From NCBI GenBank assembly GCA_963663495.1, contig OY760427.1, positions 1-64,000 of the forward strand: 64,000 bases of DNA, in the 5' to 3' direction. This DNA is from G963663495 sp963663495 (GTDB lineage Bacteria > Bacteroidota > Rhodothermia > Rhodothermales > Bin80). Position 1 is the stretch's first letter, and each line of letters starts with the position of its first letter. Below are positions 53,421-63,481 of this stretch, in pieces. Below the pieces are notes generated by a model. The model had not been told where the DNA came from. It saw only the letters and a program-made list of their open reading frames with translations, and searched no databases. Position numbers and translations under genes: made by a program.

Positions 53421-56400
53421 TGACAATGCGTGCGACTCACACAGTTAGTCTGCTCATAGCCGCTGCCTTGTGCATCGGAAGCTGCCGGCCGGTCCAGGAC
53501 CAACCAAACCTGGTCGTTCAGCAAGGGCCGGATCAAATCCGCATATTCATAGAAGGGCGCGATGCCCCGATTGCCACGCACAACGTGCAGGCAGATTTCA
53601 GGCCCTACCTGCACCCCATTGTAGCTCCCGATGGCAATGGTCGTCTGACGGAATTCAGCCCGGATCACCATCGGCACCAGACGGGCCTGTACTGGGGTTT
53701 TACCCGTCTTAACGGCAGAGACTATTTTCACAACCCGCAAGCCGACTACTGGCGGCGTGACACGGTAATGGTGATAGAGGCAGAGGGACGTATCGTGCGC
53801 TGGCGGACGGTTTACGACCTGTTGGGGGAAGCAGGGGAGCCTGTCCTCACCGAGACACAGGACTGGTCCATGCAGTTGGATAATGCAGACTATGTGCTAG
53901 ACCTTGACTGGCACGGCTACGCGCACACAGACGTTACGATCGGTGAGTATGACTACGGGGGGCTGTTCCTGCGTATGCCGTGGAGCCCCGGCATACGCGG
54001 GTTCGCGGTGAACGCCGCTCGCCAGCGTAATCAGGTAGCAGAGGGCCAGCGCGCGATGTGGCTGGATCTGGGTATCCAAGTGCCGGGAAGGGAAGATTTG
54101 GCGCACATGGCGATTCTGGATCATCCCGGGAACGAAGCCTTTCCGCACCCCTGGCGCGTGGATTACCAGCTTGGTGTCGGTCCGGTGCAGGCGAGGATGG
54201 GCGACTGGACCATCAAGTCGTCGCAGGGTGCGACCGTGCGGCATAGGATTCTCATGTATACCGGGGCTCACCGTGAACTGCGTGCGGCATGGGAAGAGTA
54301 CGCAGGGAGGGAAGGAGAGATGTATTCGACGGCAGCGCTATGGGGCGTCGCCCAGCAGGAAGGCCGTATGGCAAAATTTCTGACACCCGACGAAGCCGCA
54401 AAAGCTATGACGCCCCTTGACGGCTACCAGGTGGAAGCGTGGGCAGGGGAACCGATGGTAACGCAGCCTATGGCGTTTGCCTGGGATGATCGCGGACGCC
54501 TGTGGATTGCGGAGAATAGGGATTACGAGACGAGGAGCACGGGATTTTCCGGCTCCGGCGACAGCCGAATTGTCATCCTGGAGGATGCAGATCGGGACGG
54601 CAAGGCAGATACGCGTACAGTGTTCATGGAGGGGATCGCCTTCCCGTCGGCCCTCGCAGTGGGCTTTGACGGAGTCTTCGTAGGGGCTCCACCGCACCTG
54701 CTATTTGTGCCGGACCGGGACGGTGATGACCGAGCGGACATGGATGCCATAGAAATCAGGCTTACCGGCTGGGGCATCAGGGATCGCCACGAAACGATTA
54801 ACAGCTTTCACTGGGGGCCTGATGGCTGGCTATACGGCCTCGAAGGGTTCGCCACCACATCCAGCATCCACAAGCCGGCGCCCGACGCCCGACTTTACGG
54901 CCACAATGATCCGTATCCGGAAGCGATTCTCAAAGAAGAGGGGACAGAGATCAATGGCGGCGTGTGGCGCTACCACCCGGTCCGGGAGCGCTTCGAAGTG
55001 GTAGCGCACGGATTCAGCAATCCCTGGGGTATTGACTACGACGAGCACGGCGAGTTCTTCATAAGCGCATGCGTTATCCCGCATGTGTTTCACGTGATTC
55101 CTGGCGGCCTTTATCAGCGCCAGGGCGGGAGACACTATAATCCCTATGCCTACACGGACATCGGTCCCATCGTGGATCATCGCCATCGGTCGGCCCATGG
55201 CGGCGCTCGCGTGTACCAGTCAGATGCCTTTCCTCAAGACCAGCGGGGTAAGCTGTTCATGGCTAACATCCACGAACATGCCATCCTGACGGATATCCTG
55301 GAACAGGCCGGTTCGGGCTATGTGGCCCGGCATGGTGACGAGTTCTTGCATGCAAACAATGCGCAGTGGGTCGGCTTCAGCGTTGAGATAGGACCGGACG
55401 GCGCGGTCTATGTTCTGGATTGGCATGACGCCGACATATGCGGGGGAGAAGTGCTCGATATGGATACAGGCCGCGTATTTCGCATTGCGCCCCAGCAAAC
55501 GCTGGCGGAGGATTTTGGCGGGCGCTACGACGACCTGCGAGATCGGACCGACATGGAGCTTGCCCGGCTGCAGCGCAGCGGCAGCGATTGGCATACCCGA
55601 CGGGCACGCGTCATCCTGCAGCATCGGGGCACAGTGCGTGGGCTGGATGCAGACGCGGAAGCCGCACTCCGGGATCAGTTCGATAGTGACGCTGCTTCTA
55701 CCTACAGACTCAAGGCCATGTGGGCGCTCCACGTGGCGGGCCTCCTGACGGGCGAAATCATGGAAGAGGCACTCAGCGACCCAGACCCGTACGTTCGGGC
55801 CTGGGCGGTACGTCTGCTGACGGATCAGCCTGAGCTGCCCCCCTCTGTACTTCCACGGCTAGAGAGGTTGGCGAGCCGTGATCGTTCGCCAGTGGTGCGC
55901 AAATACCTGGCAGCATCTCTTCAACGATTGCCTGCGGACCAGCGATGGGAAATCGCCGCTGCATTGGCCCGGCGAGAGGCCGATGCGTCGGACCACAACA
56001 TCCCCAAGTTGCTGTGGCTCGGCATTGAACCGCTGGTGGTAGTGGACCCCCCGCACGCGCTTGCGTGGGCCGAGAAGTCCAGGATGCCGATGCTGACGGA
56101 ATTTGTCGGGCGGCGGCTCGTGGACGCGGGGTTGACAGAGGCGCTGTTGGACGGGCTGCTGGATACCCGCAAGGCGCGTGTAGGCCTGCTCCGGGGTATG
56201 AGAGCGGCGCTGGAGGGCCGGCAGAATCTTGTAGCCCCAGAGGCGTGGGCAGCGGTGCTGGAGGCACTGGAATCAGACCGGAGGACGCGTGACCTGGGCA
56301 CGGCCATAGCACAGCTGTTCGGAGATGCCGAGGCATCAAACCGGTTAGCAGGAGTGGCGTTGGGTTCGGAGCACCCAGCCGACGAACGGCGCGACGCAGT

Positions 56401-57223
56401 GCGCACGTTGGCCCGCACGCGGCGCGATACACTGCACGCTGCACTACCCGTGCTGCTCCACGATCGAGATGTGCGTACAGAGGCGATCCGGGCAGTGGCG
56501 GCCTACGATGACGAGGACCTCGCAGCACAGCTGTTGGAGCAGTATCCCGACGCATCCCCCGACGAGAAACAGGCCATAATACTTACGCTGGCCTCCCGCC
56601 CGCAATATGGCAGGATGCTTGTTGATGCCTTTGTGAAAGGCGATGTTGCACGGCAAGATATCCCGGGGTATGTGGCGCGCCAGCTGCGGAGGGTGGCAGG
56701 TAGTGGATTTGTTGAGGTATGGGGCCCCATAGATCAGATGCCTGGCAATCGCGAAGCCGTCTACGGGCGCTACCGCGCGCTGCTAACACAAGACAGAATC
56801 CGGACTGCCAATGTCATGCGCGGCCATCAGGTCTTTCAGCAAAGGTGTGGCGTATGCCACCGGATGTATGGCGAAGGGGGCGAAATCGGACCCGACATCA
56901 CTGGATCCAATCGCACCAGCATAGATTACCTTCTGAGTAACCTGTTGAACCCCAGCGAGGATATTCAAGATGATTACCGGATGGTTGTTGTTACGATGCG
57001 GGACGGGCGGACGTATCTCGGAAGTATCGGTGGAGAGACAGACCGTCAGCTCACCATGCAGGTCGTGGGGCTCGGTACGGTTGTTCTCGACAAGTCTGAT
57101 GTCCAGTCCAGGGAGACTTCGAACTCGTCGCTGATGCCGGAAGGCACGTTGGAGCGGCTCACCGATGCCGAAGTGCTGAATCTGGTCGCCTTTCTGCAAA
57201 CAAGCGAAGGTCCGTCGTCGTAA
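53417..57223 (+). CDS. Large lipoprotein: DUF6807, PVC-type beta-propeller, HEAT repeats and cytochrome c
   Basis: 1,268 aa. A lipoprotein signal (LLIAAALCIGSC, Cys at about 23) suggests anchoring in a membrane outside the cytoplasm. Residues about 30-310 match DUF6807 (PmoA-like; FSPDHHRHQTGLYWGFTRLN). From about 330 follows the sorbosone-dehydrogenase-like propeller of PVC-type haem proteins (MTPLDGYQVEAWAGEPMVTQ, WIAENRDYETR, DADRDGKADTRTVF). HEAT-like repeats occupy about 780-1090. The C-terminal cytochrome c has FQQRCGVCHRMYGEGG (CxxCH) and GPDITGSNR. Likely an electron-transferring dehydrogenase acting on sugar-like compounds; the substrate is unknown. Fusion of DUF6807 to this architecture is less usual. 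Confidence 0.85.
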   Translation: MMTMRATHTVSLLIAAALCIGSCRPVQDQPNLVVQQGPDQIRIFIEGRDAPIATHNVQADFRPYLHPIVAPDGNGRLTEFSPDHHRHQTGLYWGFTRLNGRDYFHNPQADYWRRDTVMVIEAEGRIVRWRTVYDLLGEAGEPVLTETQDWSMQLDNADYVLDLDWHGYAHTDVTIGEYDYGGLFLRMPWSPGIRGFAVNAARQRNQVAEGQRAMWLDLGIQVPGREDLAHMAILDHPGNEAFPHPWRVDYQLGVGPVQARMGDWTIKSSQGATVRHRILMYTGAHRELRAAWEEYAGREGEMYSTAALWGVAQQEGRMAKFLTPDEAAKAMTPLDGYQVEAWAGEPMVTQPMAFAWDDRGRLWIAENRDYETRSTGFSGSGDSRIVILEDADRDGKADTRTVFMEGIAFPSALAVGFDGVFVGAPPHLLFVPDRDGDDRADMDAIEIRLTGWGIRDRHETINSFHWGPDGWLYGLEGFATTSSIHKPAPDARLYGHNDPYPEAILKEEGTEINGGVWRYHPVRERFEVVAHGFSNPWGIDYDEHGEFFISACVIPHVFHVIPGGLYQRQGGRHYNPYAYTDIGPIVDHRHRSAHGGARVYQSDAFPQDQRGKLFMANIHEHAILTDILEQAGSGYVARHGDEFLHANNAQWVGFSVEIGPDGAVYVLDWHDADICGGEVLDMDTGRVFRIAPQQTLAEDFGGRYDDLRDRTDMELARLQRSGSDWHTRRARVILQHRGTVRGLDADAEAALRDQFDSDAASTYRLKAMWALHVAGLLTGEIMEEALSDPDPYVRAWAVRLLTDQPELPPSVLPRLERLASRDRSPVVRKYLAASLQRLPADQRWEIAAALARREADASDHNIPKLLWLGIEPLVVVDPPHALAWAEKSRMPMLTEFVGRRLVDAGLTEALLDGLLDTRKARVGLLRGMRAALEGRQNLVAPEAWAAVLEALESDRRTRDLGTAIAQLFGDAEASNRLAGVALGSEHPADERRDAVRTLARTRRDTLHAALPVLLHDRDVRTEAIRAVAAYDDEDLAAQLLEQYPDASPDEKQAIILTLASRPQYGRMLVDAFVKGDVARQDIPGYVARQLRRVAGSGFVEVWGPIDQMPGNREAVYGRYRALLTQDRIRTANVMRGHQVFQQRCGVCHRMYGEGGEIGPDITGSNRTSIDYLLSNLLNPSEDIQDDYRMVVVTMRDGRTYLGSIGGETDRQLTMQVVGLGTVVLDKSDVQSRETSNSSLMPEGTLERLTDAEVLNLVAFLQTSEGPSS

Positions 57224-57232
57224 TCAGGTTCT

Positions 57233-58369
57233 ATGAGTAAAAGGGTTAAGTCTGTTGTGCTACGCGGATGGCTTTGGTGCGTGGTAGCGGTGTGCGCGAC
57301 CGCGCCCGTGCAAGCCCAGCGCGTGGCTAAGTATGGTGCGGACTTTCTGGCAGGAGGAATCGGTGCCCGAGCGCTGGCCATGGGCGGCGCACATGTGGCA
57401 CTGACCGATGGTGCGGGCGGAGGATACTGGAATCCGGCGGGACTGCATCAAGCACAATTCCCGGAGGTTGCCTACATGCACGCGGAGCGCTTCGCAGGTA
57501 TCGTCAGCTTCGATTATGCAGGCCTCTTATATCCTGTGGACGCGGTAACTACGATAGGAGTTAGCTTTTATCGCAGCGGGGTCAATGATATCAAGAATAC
57601 GCTGAACGCGTGGGACGCTCTGCGCAATCAGCCCAAGGCCAACGTGGAATCTCATATTACACGCTTTTCGGCAGCAGATATGGCATTGTTCTTTACCTAT
57701 GCCCGCTCCTTTAAACGTGGGCTGACGGCTGGCGTGACAGGAAAAGTGATTCGCAGGACCATAGGTAACTTCGCGAACGCTTGGGGCTACAGTTTTGATG
57801 TCGGCGCGCAGTGGCGGGGCCGGCGACTCCGGCTGGGGGCCAACCTGCAGGATGTCACGACGATGCTGCAGAGCTGGAGTGTGAACGCATCTGCCTTCAC
57901 ACTGGAAGACGGTACGTTCGAGGATGTGTTCGGCCAGGAGTTGCCGCGGGGAGAGACTTACCTTGTGTTGCCGGTCATGCGCCTGGGATCAGGCATAGAA
58001 CTACATGCAGGCGAAGCGAGTTCGTTTGTTGTGGGTCTGGATCTGGATGTTGCAGTTGACGGACAAAAGGTTGCTGTGATAAATATGGGTCGTATGTCTT
58101 TCCATCCACGAGTGGGTGCGGAGTACAGCTTTCGGAATGCGTTGGCCGTGCGCGCAGGCGTCAACAGGTTGACGACATCTGGTACCTATGGCTGGGGCGT
58201 CGTACCGTCTGCAGGTGCAGGGGTCAGGCTAGGCGGCCTCTCCGTTGACTACGGCTTTGGTGACTTTGGAGGGTTAACAGCAGAGTTGGGATACTCGCAT
58301 CGTATTTCAGTGACATACCGGCTGGCGCGGCCGGGACTACGCAGGCCGGACCCGGAGGCAGCGGTATGA
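57233..58369 (+). CDS. PorV/PorQ-family outer-membrane protein
   Basis: 378 aa with a signal peptide (WLWCVVAVCATAPVQAQ) and then the family opening AKYGADFLAGGIGARALAMG and DGAGGGYWNPAGLHQAQFPE, typical of PorV/PorQ (UPF0164) beta barrels. In Bacteroidota, PorV works in the type IX secretion system. Alternating amphipathic strands continue to the end (YGFGDFGGLTAELGYSHRIS). It starts 10 bp after the preceding gene and overlaps mtnA by 4 bp, so all three probably share a transcript. Type IX secretion itself cannot be claimed from this gene alone. Confidence 0.85.
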   Translation: MSKRVKSVVLRGWLWCVVAVCATAPVQAQRVAKYGADFLAGGIGARALAMGGAHVALTDGAGGGYWNPAGLHQAQFPEVAYMHAERFAGIVSFDYAGLLYPVDAVTTIGVSFYRSGVNDIKNTLNAWDALRNQPKANVESHITRFSAADMALFFTYARSFKRGLTAGVTGKVIRRTIGNFANAWGYSFDVGAQWRGRRLRLGANLQDVTTMLQSWSVNASAFTLEDGTFEDVFGQELPRGETYLVLPVMRLGSGIELHAGEASSFVVGLDLDVAVDGQKVAVINMGRMSFHPRVGAEYSFRNALAVRAGVNRLTTSGTYGWGVVPSAGAGVRLGGLSVDYGFGDFGGLTAELGYSHRISVTYRLARPGLRRPDPEAAV

Positions 58370-59412
58370 ACCGCCCACTACGATGGAACGACGACCGGTA
58401 TGCCGTAGAGCTGCTGGACCAGACGCGGCTGCCGTCAGAAGAAGTCTGGATGTATATCACGCGGACAGGACAGATGGCAGAGGCCATACGCAGTTTGCGT
58501 GTACGCGGCGCCCCGGCCATTGGCATCGCTGCGGCGTATGGGCTGGCACTCGCGCTGCGGGAGGTGGTCGCAAAGCCGTTTGCAGCTGTCATGGAGGCTG
58601 CGGATGTGCTGGCCAGTACACGACTGACGGCTGTAAACCTTTCGTGGGCCATGGATCGTATGCGCCGTGTGGCACGACAACACGCCGACGCCAGCCAGCA
58701 TACCCTGCAGCAGATCATATTGCAGGAAGCGATGGCCGTCGAAAAGGAAGACCAGGAAGCCGGCAAAAAGATCGGAAGATACGGACTGGCACTCCTGAAA
58801 GAAGGCATGTGCGTGATGACACACTGCCATACGGGAGGACTGGCAACGTCCGGTTACGGGACGGCACTGGCACCGCTGCTGATAAGCACGAGCCAACGCG
58901 TCAGCGGACTGAGTGCGGTAGTGAATGAGACCCGCCCGCTATTGCAGGGCAGCAGGATCACCGCGTGGGAGCTGCAGCGGGCCGGGATACCCGTGACCGT
59001 TATCACCGACTCCATGGCGGGTCATGTGATGCTGGAGCGCAAAGCAGATGTGGTCATGGTCGGCGCGGATCGTATCGCTGCCAATGGCGATGTTGCCAAC
59101 AAGATCGGCACGTACGCATTGGCGGTATTGGCCAAGCAGCATAGGGTGCCGTTCTATGTATTGGCACCCATGACGACAATTGATTTTGCAACGTCTGTGG
59201 GAGCCAATATTCCCATTGAGGAGAGGCCTGCCGTGGAAATCACAGCCCGGTTCGGCACCCGTACCGCCCCGGATTCCGTTGGTGTCTACAACCCGGCGTT
59301 TGATATTACCTCCGCCTCGTTTATTTCGGCCATCGTGACCGATCGTGGTATTGTGCGCCCGCCGTATGCCAAGACACTCGCAGGGTTGCGGCGCCGGAAA
59401 CCCCGGCCTTAG
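58366..59412 (+). CDS. mtnA: S-methyl-5-thioribose-1-phosphate isomerase
   Basis: 348 aa. MtnA converts 5-methylthioribose-1-phosphate to the ribulose form in methionine salvage. Signatures present are LRVRGAPAIGIAAAYGLALA (about 45-65), THCHTGGLATSGYGTALAPL with the catalytic Cys, ETRPLLQGSRITAWEL and the Asp in VMVGADRIAANGDVANKIGT. Length is normal. It overlaps porV at its start (ATGA) and overlaps the convergent receptor gene by 4 bp at its end. Confidence 0.95.
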   Translation: MNRPLRWNDDRYAVELLDQTRLPSEEVWMYITRTGQMAEAIRSLRVRGAPAIGIAAAYGLALALREVVAKPFAAVMEAADVLASTRLTAVNLSWAMDRMRRVARQHADASQHTLQQIILQEAMAVEKEDQEAGKKIGRYGLALLKEGMCVMTHCHTGGLATSGYGTALAPLLISTSQRVSGLSAVVNETRPLLQGSRITAWELQRAGIPVTVITDSMAGHVMLERKADVVMVGADRIAANGDVANKIGTYALAVLAKQHRVPFYVLAPMTTIDFATSVGANIPIEERPAVEITARFGTRTAPDSVGVYNPAFDITSASFISAIVTDRGIVRPPYAKTLAGLRRRKPRP

Positions 59413-61313
59413 GTGTTGGCGTACAGATAGAACTGTACCGCCAAGCCGGAGACAGGCCCGCCCGGGTGTGTCGGATAGGCCCGGTTCAGCATGTTGCGCA
59501 GCGAAGCGCCGAGGCGCACATGGTTGAGCCAGAAACGTTTCTGGATAGTAAGGTCCATCACGTACGTTGATGGCAGGGTTGATGCGTAATGGTCCGGTGC
59601 TGCGAGCGCGGCATCTCGGTACATTACCCACTCGCTGGGGCCCGCCATCGAAAAACGGCCGAACACGGTCATGCGGGGCATGGGCTGCACGCGCGCCGTA
59701 AGACTGCCGGATCGGTTGGGGTGGCGCCGTGCTCCCTGGATAAAATGCGGGTCCGGGGAGTGCTTGTAGCCGAACGTGCCGTGCAGGAACAGCTGCACGA
59801 CCCCAAAAGGCGCAGCGCGCAGCCGTGCGCTGACGGTAGCTAGGCCGCCCCGGCCCGCGCGTAGCACGGGATCAACCAGCAGTCCGGTAGTGGACGGATC
59901 GTAGACAGCACAGTGGGAAGTGACGGCGACATTCCAAAACAGATTATAGGCCGCTGCGAGCGTAAACTGCAGGCCGCTTGCTGTCAGCATCCCCCAGTCG
60001 GCATGCAATTTAATACTCCGTGGTGCGGGAGGCAGATCAAAGGTGCTTCCGGCAAAACGTCCGTGATCGAACCCCTCCCGGATCCAGTACCAAAGGGGTC
60101 TCTGGATGGCGATCTGCTGTTGCTCTCCCGTAAAGCGTACCTGAAAATGCTGTCTCCCGACAGGTTGCCGGTGTAGGGCAGTGCTGAACACAAATCCAAG
60201 AGCGCGCCGCACGTATGTGGTTTGCAGTTCGCCAACGATACGCCACCGGGATGCCAGGCGCAGTCCCAGCCTGCCGTATGCAGTAGACTCCACGCCTGCT
60301 ATCCCGGCATGGCCGCCCCCCAGTCCAATTTCTGCTTCCCGAGTGCCGTACGCCCTGCGTGCTCGGGCGAAGGCGCGGTACGATGCCTGCCTGCGGTCCA
60401 GACGTACGTTGCGCGGGTTGGGCCGCGTGCGGAGGATATTCCTGTCGCTGCGCAGCTGCACAACTACGTGCCAGCCACGCGGCAATTGTCGGCTCGCGGC
60501 TGCGCCTATGTGCAGCAACGTATGATCAACAGGCACTTCCAAGGCCATCAGCTCATAGTAGGACAGGTCCTCAAAGCGGACGACGCCAGCGTAAAACCGG
60601 TGCACGGATTCGGTCTGGCGGTGCGCGAGGTCTGCGTAGACCGACCGATGGAATACCCGAGCATCTTTTTCGCCGACATACAGCGTGCGTGCACGTTCGC
60701 GGATGCGCGGGTCTGTGGAATGATGTTCATCAATTCGTCCTTGTAACCGGGCGTGCCACGCGCGTCCGGTAACAGACAGCACGCTCTGCACATGGGGTCC
60801 GGAGCGGTCTACGTTCGCTGCACCCAACGGTGTATACTTGAAGGGTCCGGGGTCCCCGGTTACGCTGCCTGCTGCGGCCATAACCTTGGCCGCAGCGCCG
60901 GGCGGCGTGCATAAATGAATATGGACCGCGCCTGAGCCCGCGTACTCACCATCGATGAAAACAGGTTCGGAATGCAGCTCCACAGAACAGATTTCCGGGA
61001 TGGTGATGGGTACCGAATTGATGTCCTGATGGCCCAGTTGGCGCAGATCCATTCGGACACTGTCCACGAATAGCTTCCAGGCGGGGACATCCCATGGCGC
61101 CGTGCCAATGAGTGCGGCATCAACTGTGTAGCCATTCGTGGAATGGTATGTCCACCCATCTGCCAGAGCGAACACATCCCCAAGTCGGACTACGCCAGCC
61201 TGTGCCAGCTGCTCGGCAGTGATTACCTGAGGGCTGTAGGAAGTCCCGGCGGTTGCGGCGGGAGCAGACACTTGAAGGGTGATGGCGAGCAGGCTGGCGC
61301 CGAGGGAATACAC
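59409..61313 (-). CDS. TonB-dependent-receptor-like outer-membrane protein
   Basis: 634 aa with an N-terminal signal (SLGASLLAITLQVSAPAATA). Next comes a plug-like segment (PQVITAEQLAQAGVVRLGDV, then EICSVELHSEPVFIDGEYAG and AVHIHLC). The long remainder has the strand pattern of a beta barrel and ends LNRAYPTHPGGPVSGLAVQF...LYANT with a terminal aromatic strand. The plug is short and no carboxypeptidase-like domain is seen, so it may be a reduced receptor. It is last in a three-gene leftward operon of envelope proteins. The substrate is unknown. Confidence 0.7.
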   Translation of the reverse strand: MYSLGASLLAITLQVSAPAATAGTSYSPQVITAEQLAQAGVVRLGDVFALADGWTYHSTNGYTVDAALIGTAPWDVPAWKLFVDSVRMDLRQLGHQDINSVPITIPEICSVELHSEPVFIDGEYAGSGAVHIHLCTPPGAAAKVMAAAGSVTGDPGPFKYTPLGAANVDRSGPHVQSVLSVTGRAWHARLQGRIDEHHSTDPRIRERARTLYVGEKDARVFHRSVYADLAHRQTESVHRFYAGVVRFEDLSYYELMALEVPVDHTLLHIGAAASRQLPRGWHVVVQLRSDRNILRTRPNPRNVRLDRRQASYRAFARARRAYGTREAEIGLGGGHAGIAGVESTAYGRLGLRLASRWRIVGELQTTYVRRALGFVFSTALHRQPVGRQHFQVRFTGEQQQIAIQRPLWYWIREGFDHGRFAGSTFDLPPAPRSIKLHADWGMLTASGLQFTLAAAYNLFWNVAVTSHCAVYDPSTTGLLVDPVLRAGRGGLATVSARLRAAPFGVVQLFLHGTFGYKHSPDPHFIQGARRHPNRSGSLTARVQPMPRMTVFGRFSMAGPSEWVMYRDAALAAPDHYASTLPSTYVMDLTIQKRFWLNHVRLGASLRNMLNRAYPTHPGGPVSGLAVQFYLYANT

Positions 61314-61315
61314 GG

Positions 61316-61891
61316 CTACCTCAAGAGCTTCCGTAGCAGCTCCGGCATGGCGAGGACCATGTGTAACCCGACGGAACCAAACCAGAGCGTAATACGCGGA
61401 GATGTACGGATCTGCGCGGTCGTGAGAGATCCATAGATGGACTTCGTACGGGTGAGTCGGAATGAAGCGTGCAGGTCCAAGCCCGTTATGAACTCGCTCT
61501 CGGTGGTGGTTCCCGGAAAGTCGTTTGCGACTGCATCAAAGGACATGCGGTAGTTCCCCAATCGAATGCTGCTCCCAAGTCGGATTCTGTTTTGCGGTTG
61601 CCAGCGAACTCCCCACCCGGCATACAGCCAGAAGGCGCCGAATCCCGGCACATCCGCTTTGCGATTAAAGCGGTGCAACGCGGCGCCAAACTCCAGAACA
61701 CCCCGCTGCACGGGTGTAGCCGCATTGATGCCAATCCCCGCCCCGGGCATCCAGAATTTGTGCAGCAGCGTTGGATTAATGTCGTACTGAAAACCGAAGG
61801 CAATGTTGAGAGTGGTGAATGGCTCCTGTCCCCGCAGCACGCCACTCGTGGCGCAGTTGAGCGCAATCAGTAGTATAGCGTGCCGCGTCAC
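61316..61891 (-). CDS. Small outer-membrane beta-barrel protein, unknown function
   Basis: 191 aa with a signal peptide (MTRHAILLIALNCATSGVLRG). Alternating strands follow (LNIAFGFQYDIN, GVLEFGAALHRFN, FWLYAGWGVRWQPQNRIRLG), suggesting a small barrel of about eight strands. The C-terminal MPELLRKLLR is not a typical barrel-final strand. It lies 2 bp upstream of the receptor gene and 3 bp downstream of the Wzi-like gene, so probably works with them. No family is recognised. Confidence 0.6.
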   Translation of the reverse strand: MTRHAILLIALNCATSGVLRGQEPFTTLNIAFGFQYDINPTLLHKFWMPGAGIGINAATPVQRGVLEFGAALHRFNRKADVPGFGAFWLYAGWGVRWQPQNRIRLGSSIRLGNYRMSFDAVANDFPGTTTESEFITGLDLHASFRLTRTKSIYGSLTTAQIRTSPRITLWFGSVGLHMVLAMPELLRKLLR

Positions 61892-61894
61892 AGG

Positions 61895-63481
61895 CTACAG
61901 GCGGATGGCGTAGTCAAGCCTTAGGCGCAGTCCGGTCTGCAGTGTGCCCACAAATCGTGTATACGCAGACGAAGGAATGTGATTCGCATTCCTGACGGCA
62001 TTACTCCCCCCGTCCGCTTGTATCCACCACCAGGAAACGGGCTGGTAGGCCAAGCGGATCGAAGTGCGTACGGTGCGCTCAACGGTGCCGTCCAGAATAT
62101 TGTCCAGGACGGCATAATTGGCCGGAAACTTCTGGCGGATGTCGCGCTGTCCTTGGTGCAGCACTTCCACACGCGGTGCAATCCGTAAGCCCCGAGCGAA
62201 GGAATCAAAATAAAATTCTGCACTGATAGCGGCCACCATATAGTCGCTGAACTGCGTAGCGAGGCCGCGGCGCAAATAGATATACTTGCCCTCAGGCTGG
62301 GGTGCATTGTAGGCGCGCGCCGTTACAGCGGTGAAAGATGTCTGGATGTCAACCATAGCTGCCGCGTACGTTAGCGAGGCGTGCGCGGCGAGCGTGACCG
62401 TCTCGTTTCCTGTGCCGCGCTGAAGCCGAATATCGTCCACCATAAGCTGCCCGTGCGCTGTAACCTTCCCTGCCTGCGCCCAAAGGAGTCCCGCCAGGAA
62501 ACCATTGTTTTCCGAGTTCTTGGGTGTATTGTCTACCACAAATACAAACGGATGCACGGGGTTCATATACTTGAGCGAAAGGCCCGCGTTGGTACCAGAG
62601 TAAAGTACAGATTCCATAAAGCTGATCAGCAACCGTGGTGACGGACGGTAGTCCCAGCGATGGGCTGCGAGGAATCTCCGACGGTTGCCGGTACGGACTG
62701 AGTCGTCCCCCACGCGTCCTGTAAATGCTCCTGCGTCCGTACTGCCGTCCAGCTCCGACAAGAGGGCCCGCACCGTAAATCGGCGCCCGCCCAAGCGTAC
62801 TGCGATCTGATCCTGGCTGCGTGCATTGTCGCTGAGCAAGGTAGCGGCTTCGCCCGGCGTGCCCCAATGGTTGCTCCACCTGCCCGCATAGATATCAAAC
62901 AGTTCGCTATGATAACCGCCGTAGGTATGATCACTGCGCGCCATAAGCCGCAGTGCTGTATCAAGGCCATCCGGGTCATCGTTATAGTAGCGGTCATGCC
63001 GGACCGTCAAATCCAATACCCAGCGGGGCATGTTCAGATACGCCGACAGCGGCGTAGCGTGCCAATAGAAGCGTAGCGTGTCCCCGAGCGGTCGTAGTGT
63101 ATCAAGCCGGTCGCTATTGGTGATACGTGTCCCGGCATCGGCGGCATATCCCGCAGCGCGCCTGTACCCCGGGCCGAGAGCATGCTCCAACAATTCCATC
63201 CAGTGGCTCTCGGATGCCGTGAGAACATCTCTGTTGACACGCGCCAAGGATTCTCTGATATCACCTACCCGATAAGGGATGGCCGTGGGATTCAGGTCCA
63301 AGAGGTGGCCCCGGCGCTGCAGGCGCACGATATAGTCGTAGGACCAGTCCTGTGCCGGGAGTAGCCGATTGTCCTGGGCGTGCGTGCCAAGGCACGCCAG
63401 GATGGAACAAGCAGCCAGACAAACATGCCGCCATTGGAAAGCAGTTGTCAGCCTGGGAAATTCAAACACCTGAGCAGCCAT
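61895..63481 (-). CDS. Wzi-like (capsule assembly type) outer-membrane barrel protein
   Basis: About 528 aa from the ATG at 63,481 (MAAQVFEFPRLTTAFQWRHV), which gives a signal peptide ending near ACLGTHAQ; further ATGs at 63,499 and 63,610 fall in the neighbouring tnpB relict. The mature start LLPAQDWSYDYIVRLQRRGH, then IPYRVGDIRESLARVN, and the long run of barrel strands resemble capsule-assembly Wzi proteins of Bacteroidota. It heads a three-gene envelope operon. Assignment is by overall pattern and is moderate. The gene start abuts a tnpB relict, so its promoter may lie inside mobile DNA. Confidence 0.6.
   Translation of the reverse strand: MAAQVFEFPRLTTAFQWRHVCLAACSILACLGTHAQDNRLLPAQDWSYDYIVRLQRRGHLLDLNPTAIPYRVGDIRESLARVNRDVLTASESHWMELLEHALGPGYRRAAGYAADAGTRITNSDRLDTLRPLGDTLRFYWHATPLSAYLNMPRWVLDLTVRHDRYYNDDPDGLDTALRLMARSDHTYGGYHSELFDIYAGRWSNHWGTPGEAATLLSDNARSQDQIAVRLGGRRFTVRALLSELDGSTDAGAFTGRVGDDSVRTGNRRRFLAAHRWDYRPSPRLLISFMESVLYSGTNAGLSLKYMNPVHPFVFVVDNTPKNSENNGFLAGLLWAQAGKVTAHGQLMVDDIRLQRGTGNETVTLAAHASLTYAAAMVDIQTSFTAVTARAYNAPQPEGKYIYLRRGLATQFSDYMVAAISAEFYFDSFARGLRIAPRVEVLHQGQRDIRQKFPANYAVLDNILDGTVERTVRTSIRLAYQPVSWWWIQADGGSNAVRNANHIPSSAYTRFVGTLQTGLRLRLDYAIRL

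Noticed and set aside
55773..56555. 260-codon leftward frame inside the large lipoprotein gene
   Set aside because: Pro/Ala/Arg-rich shadow of the DUF6807-cytochrome gene.
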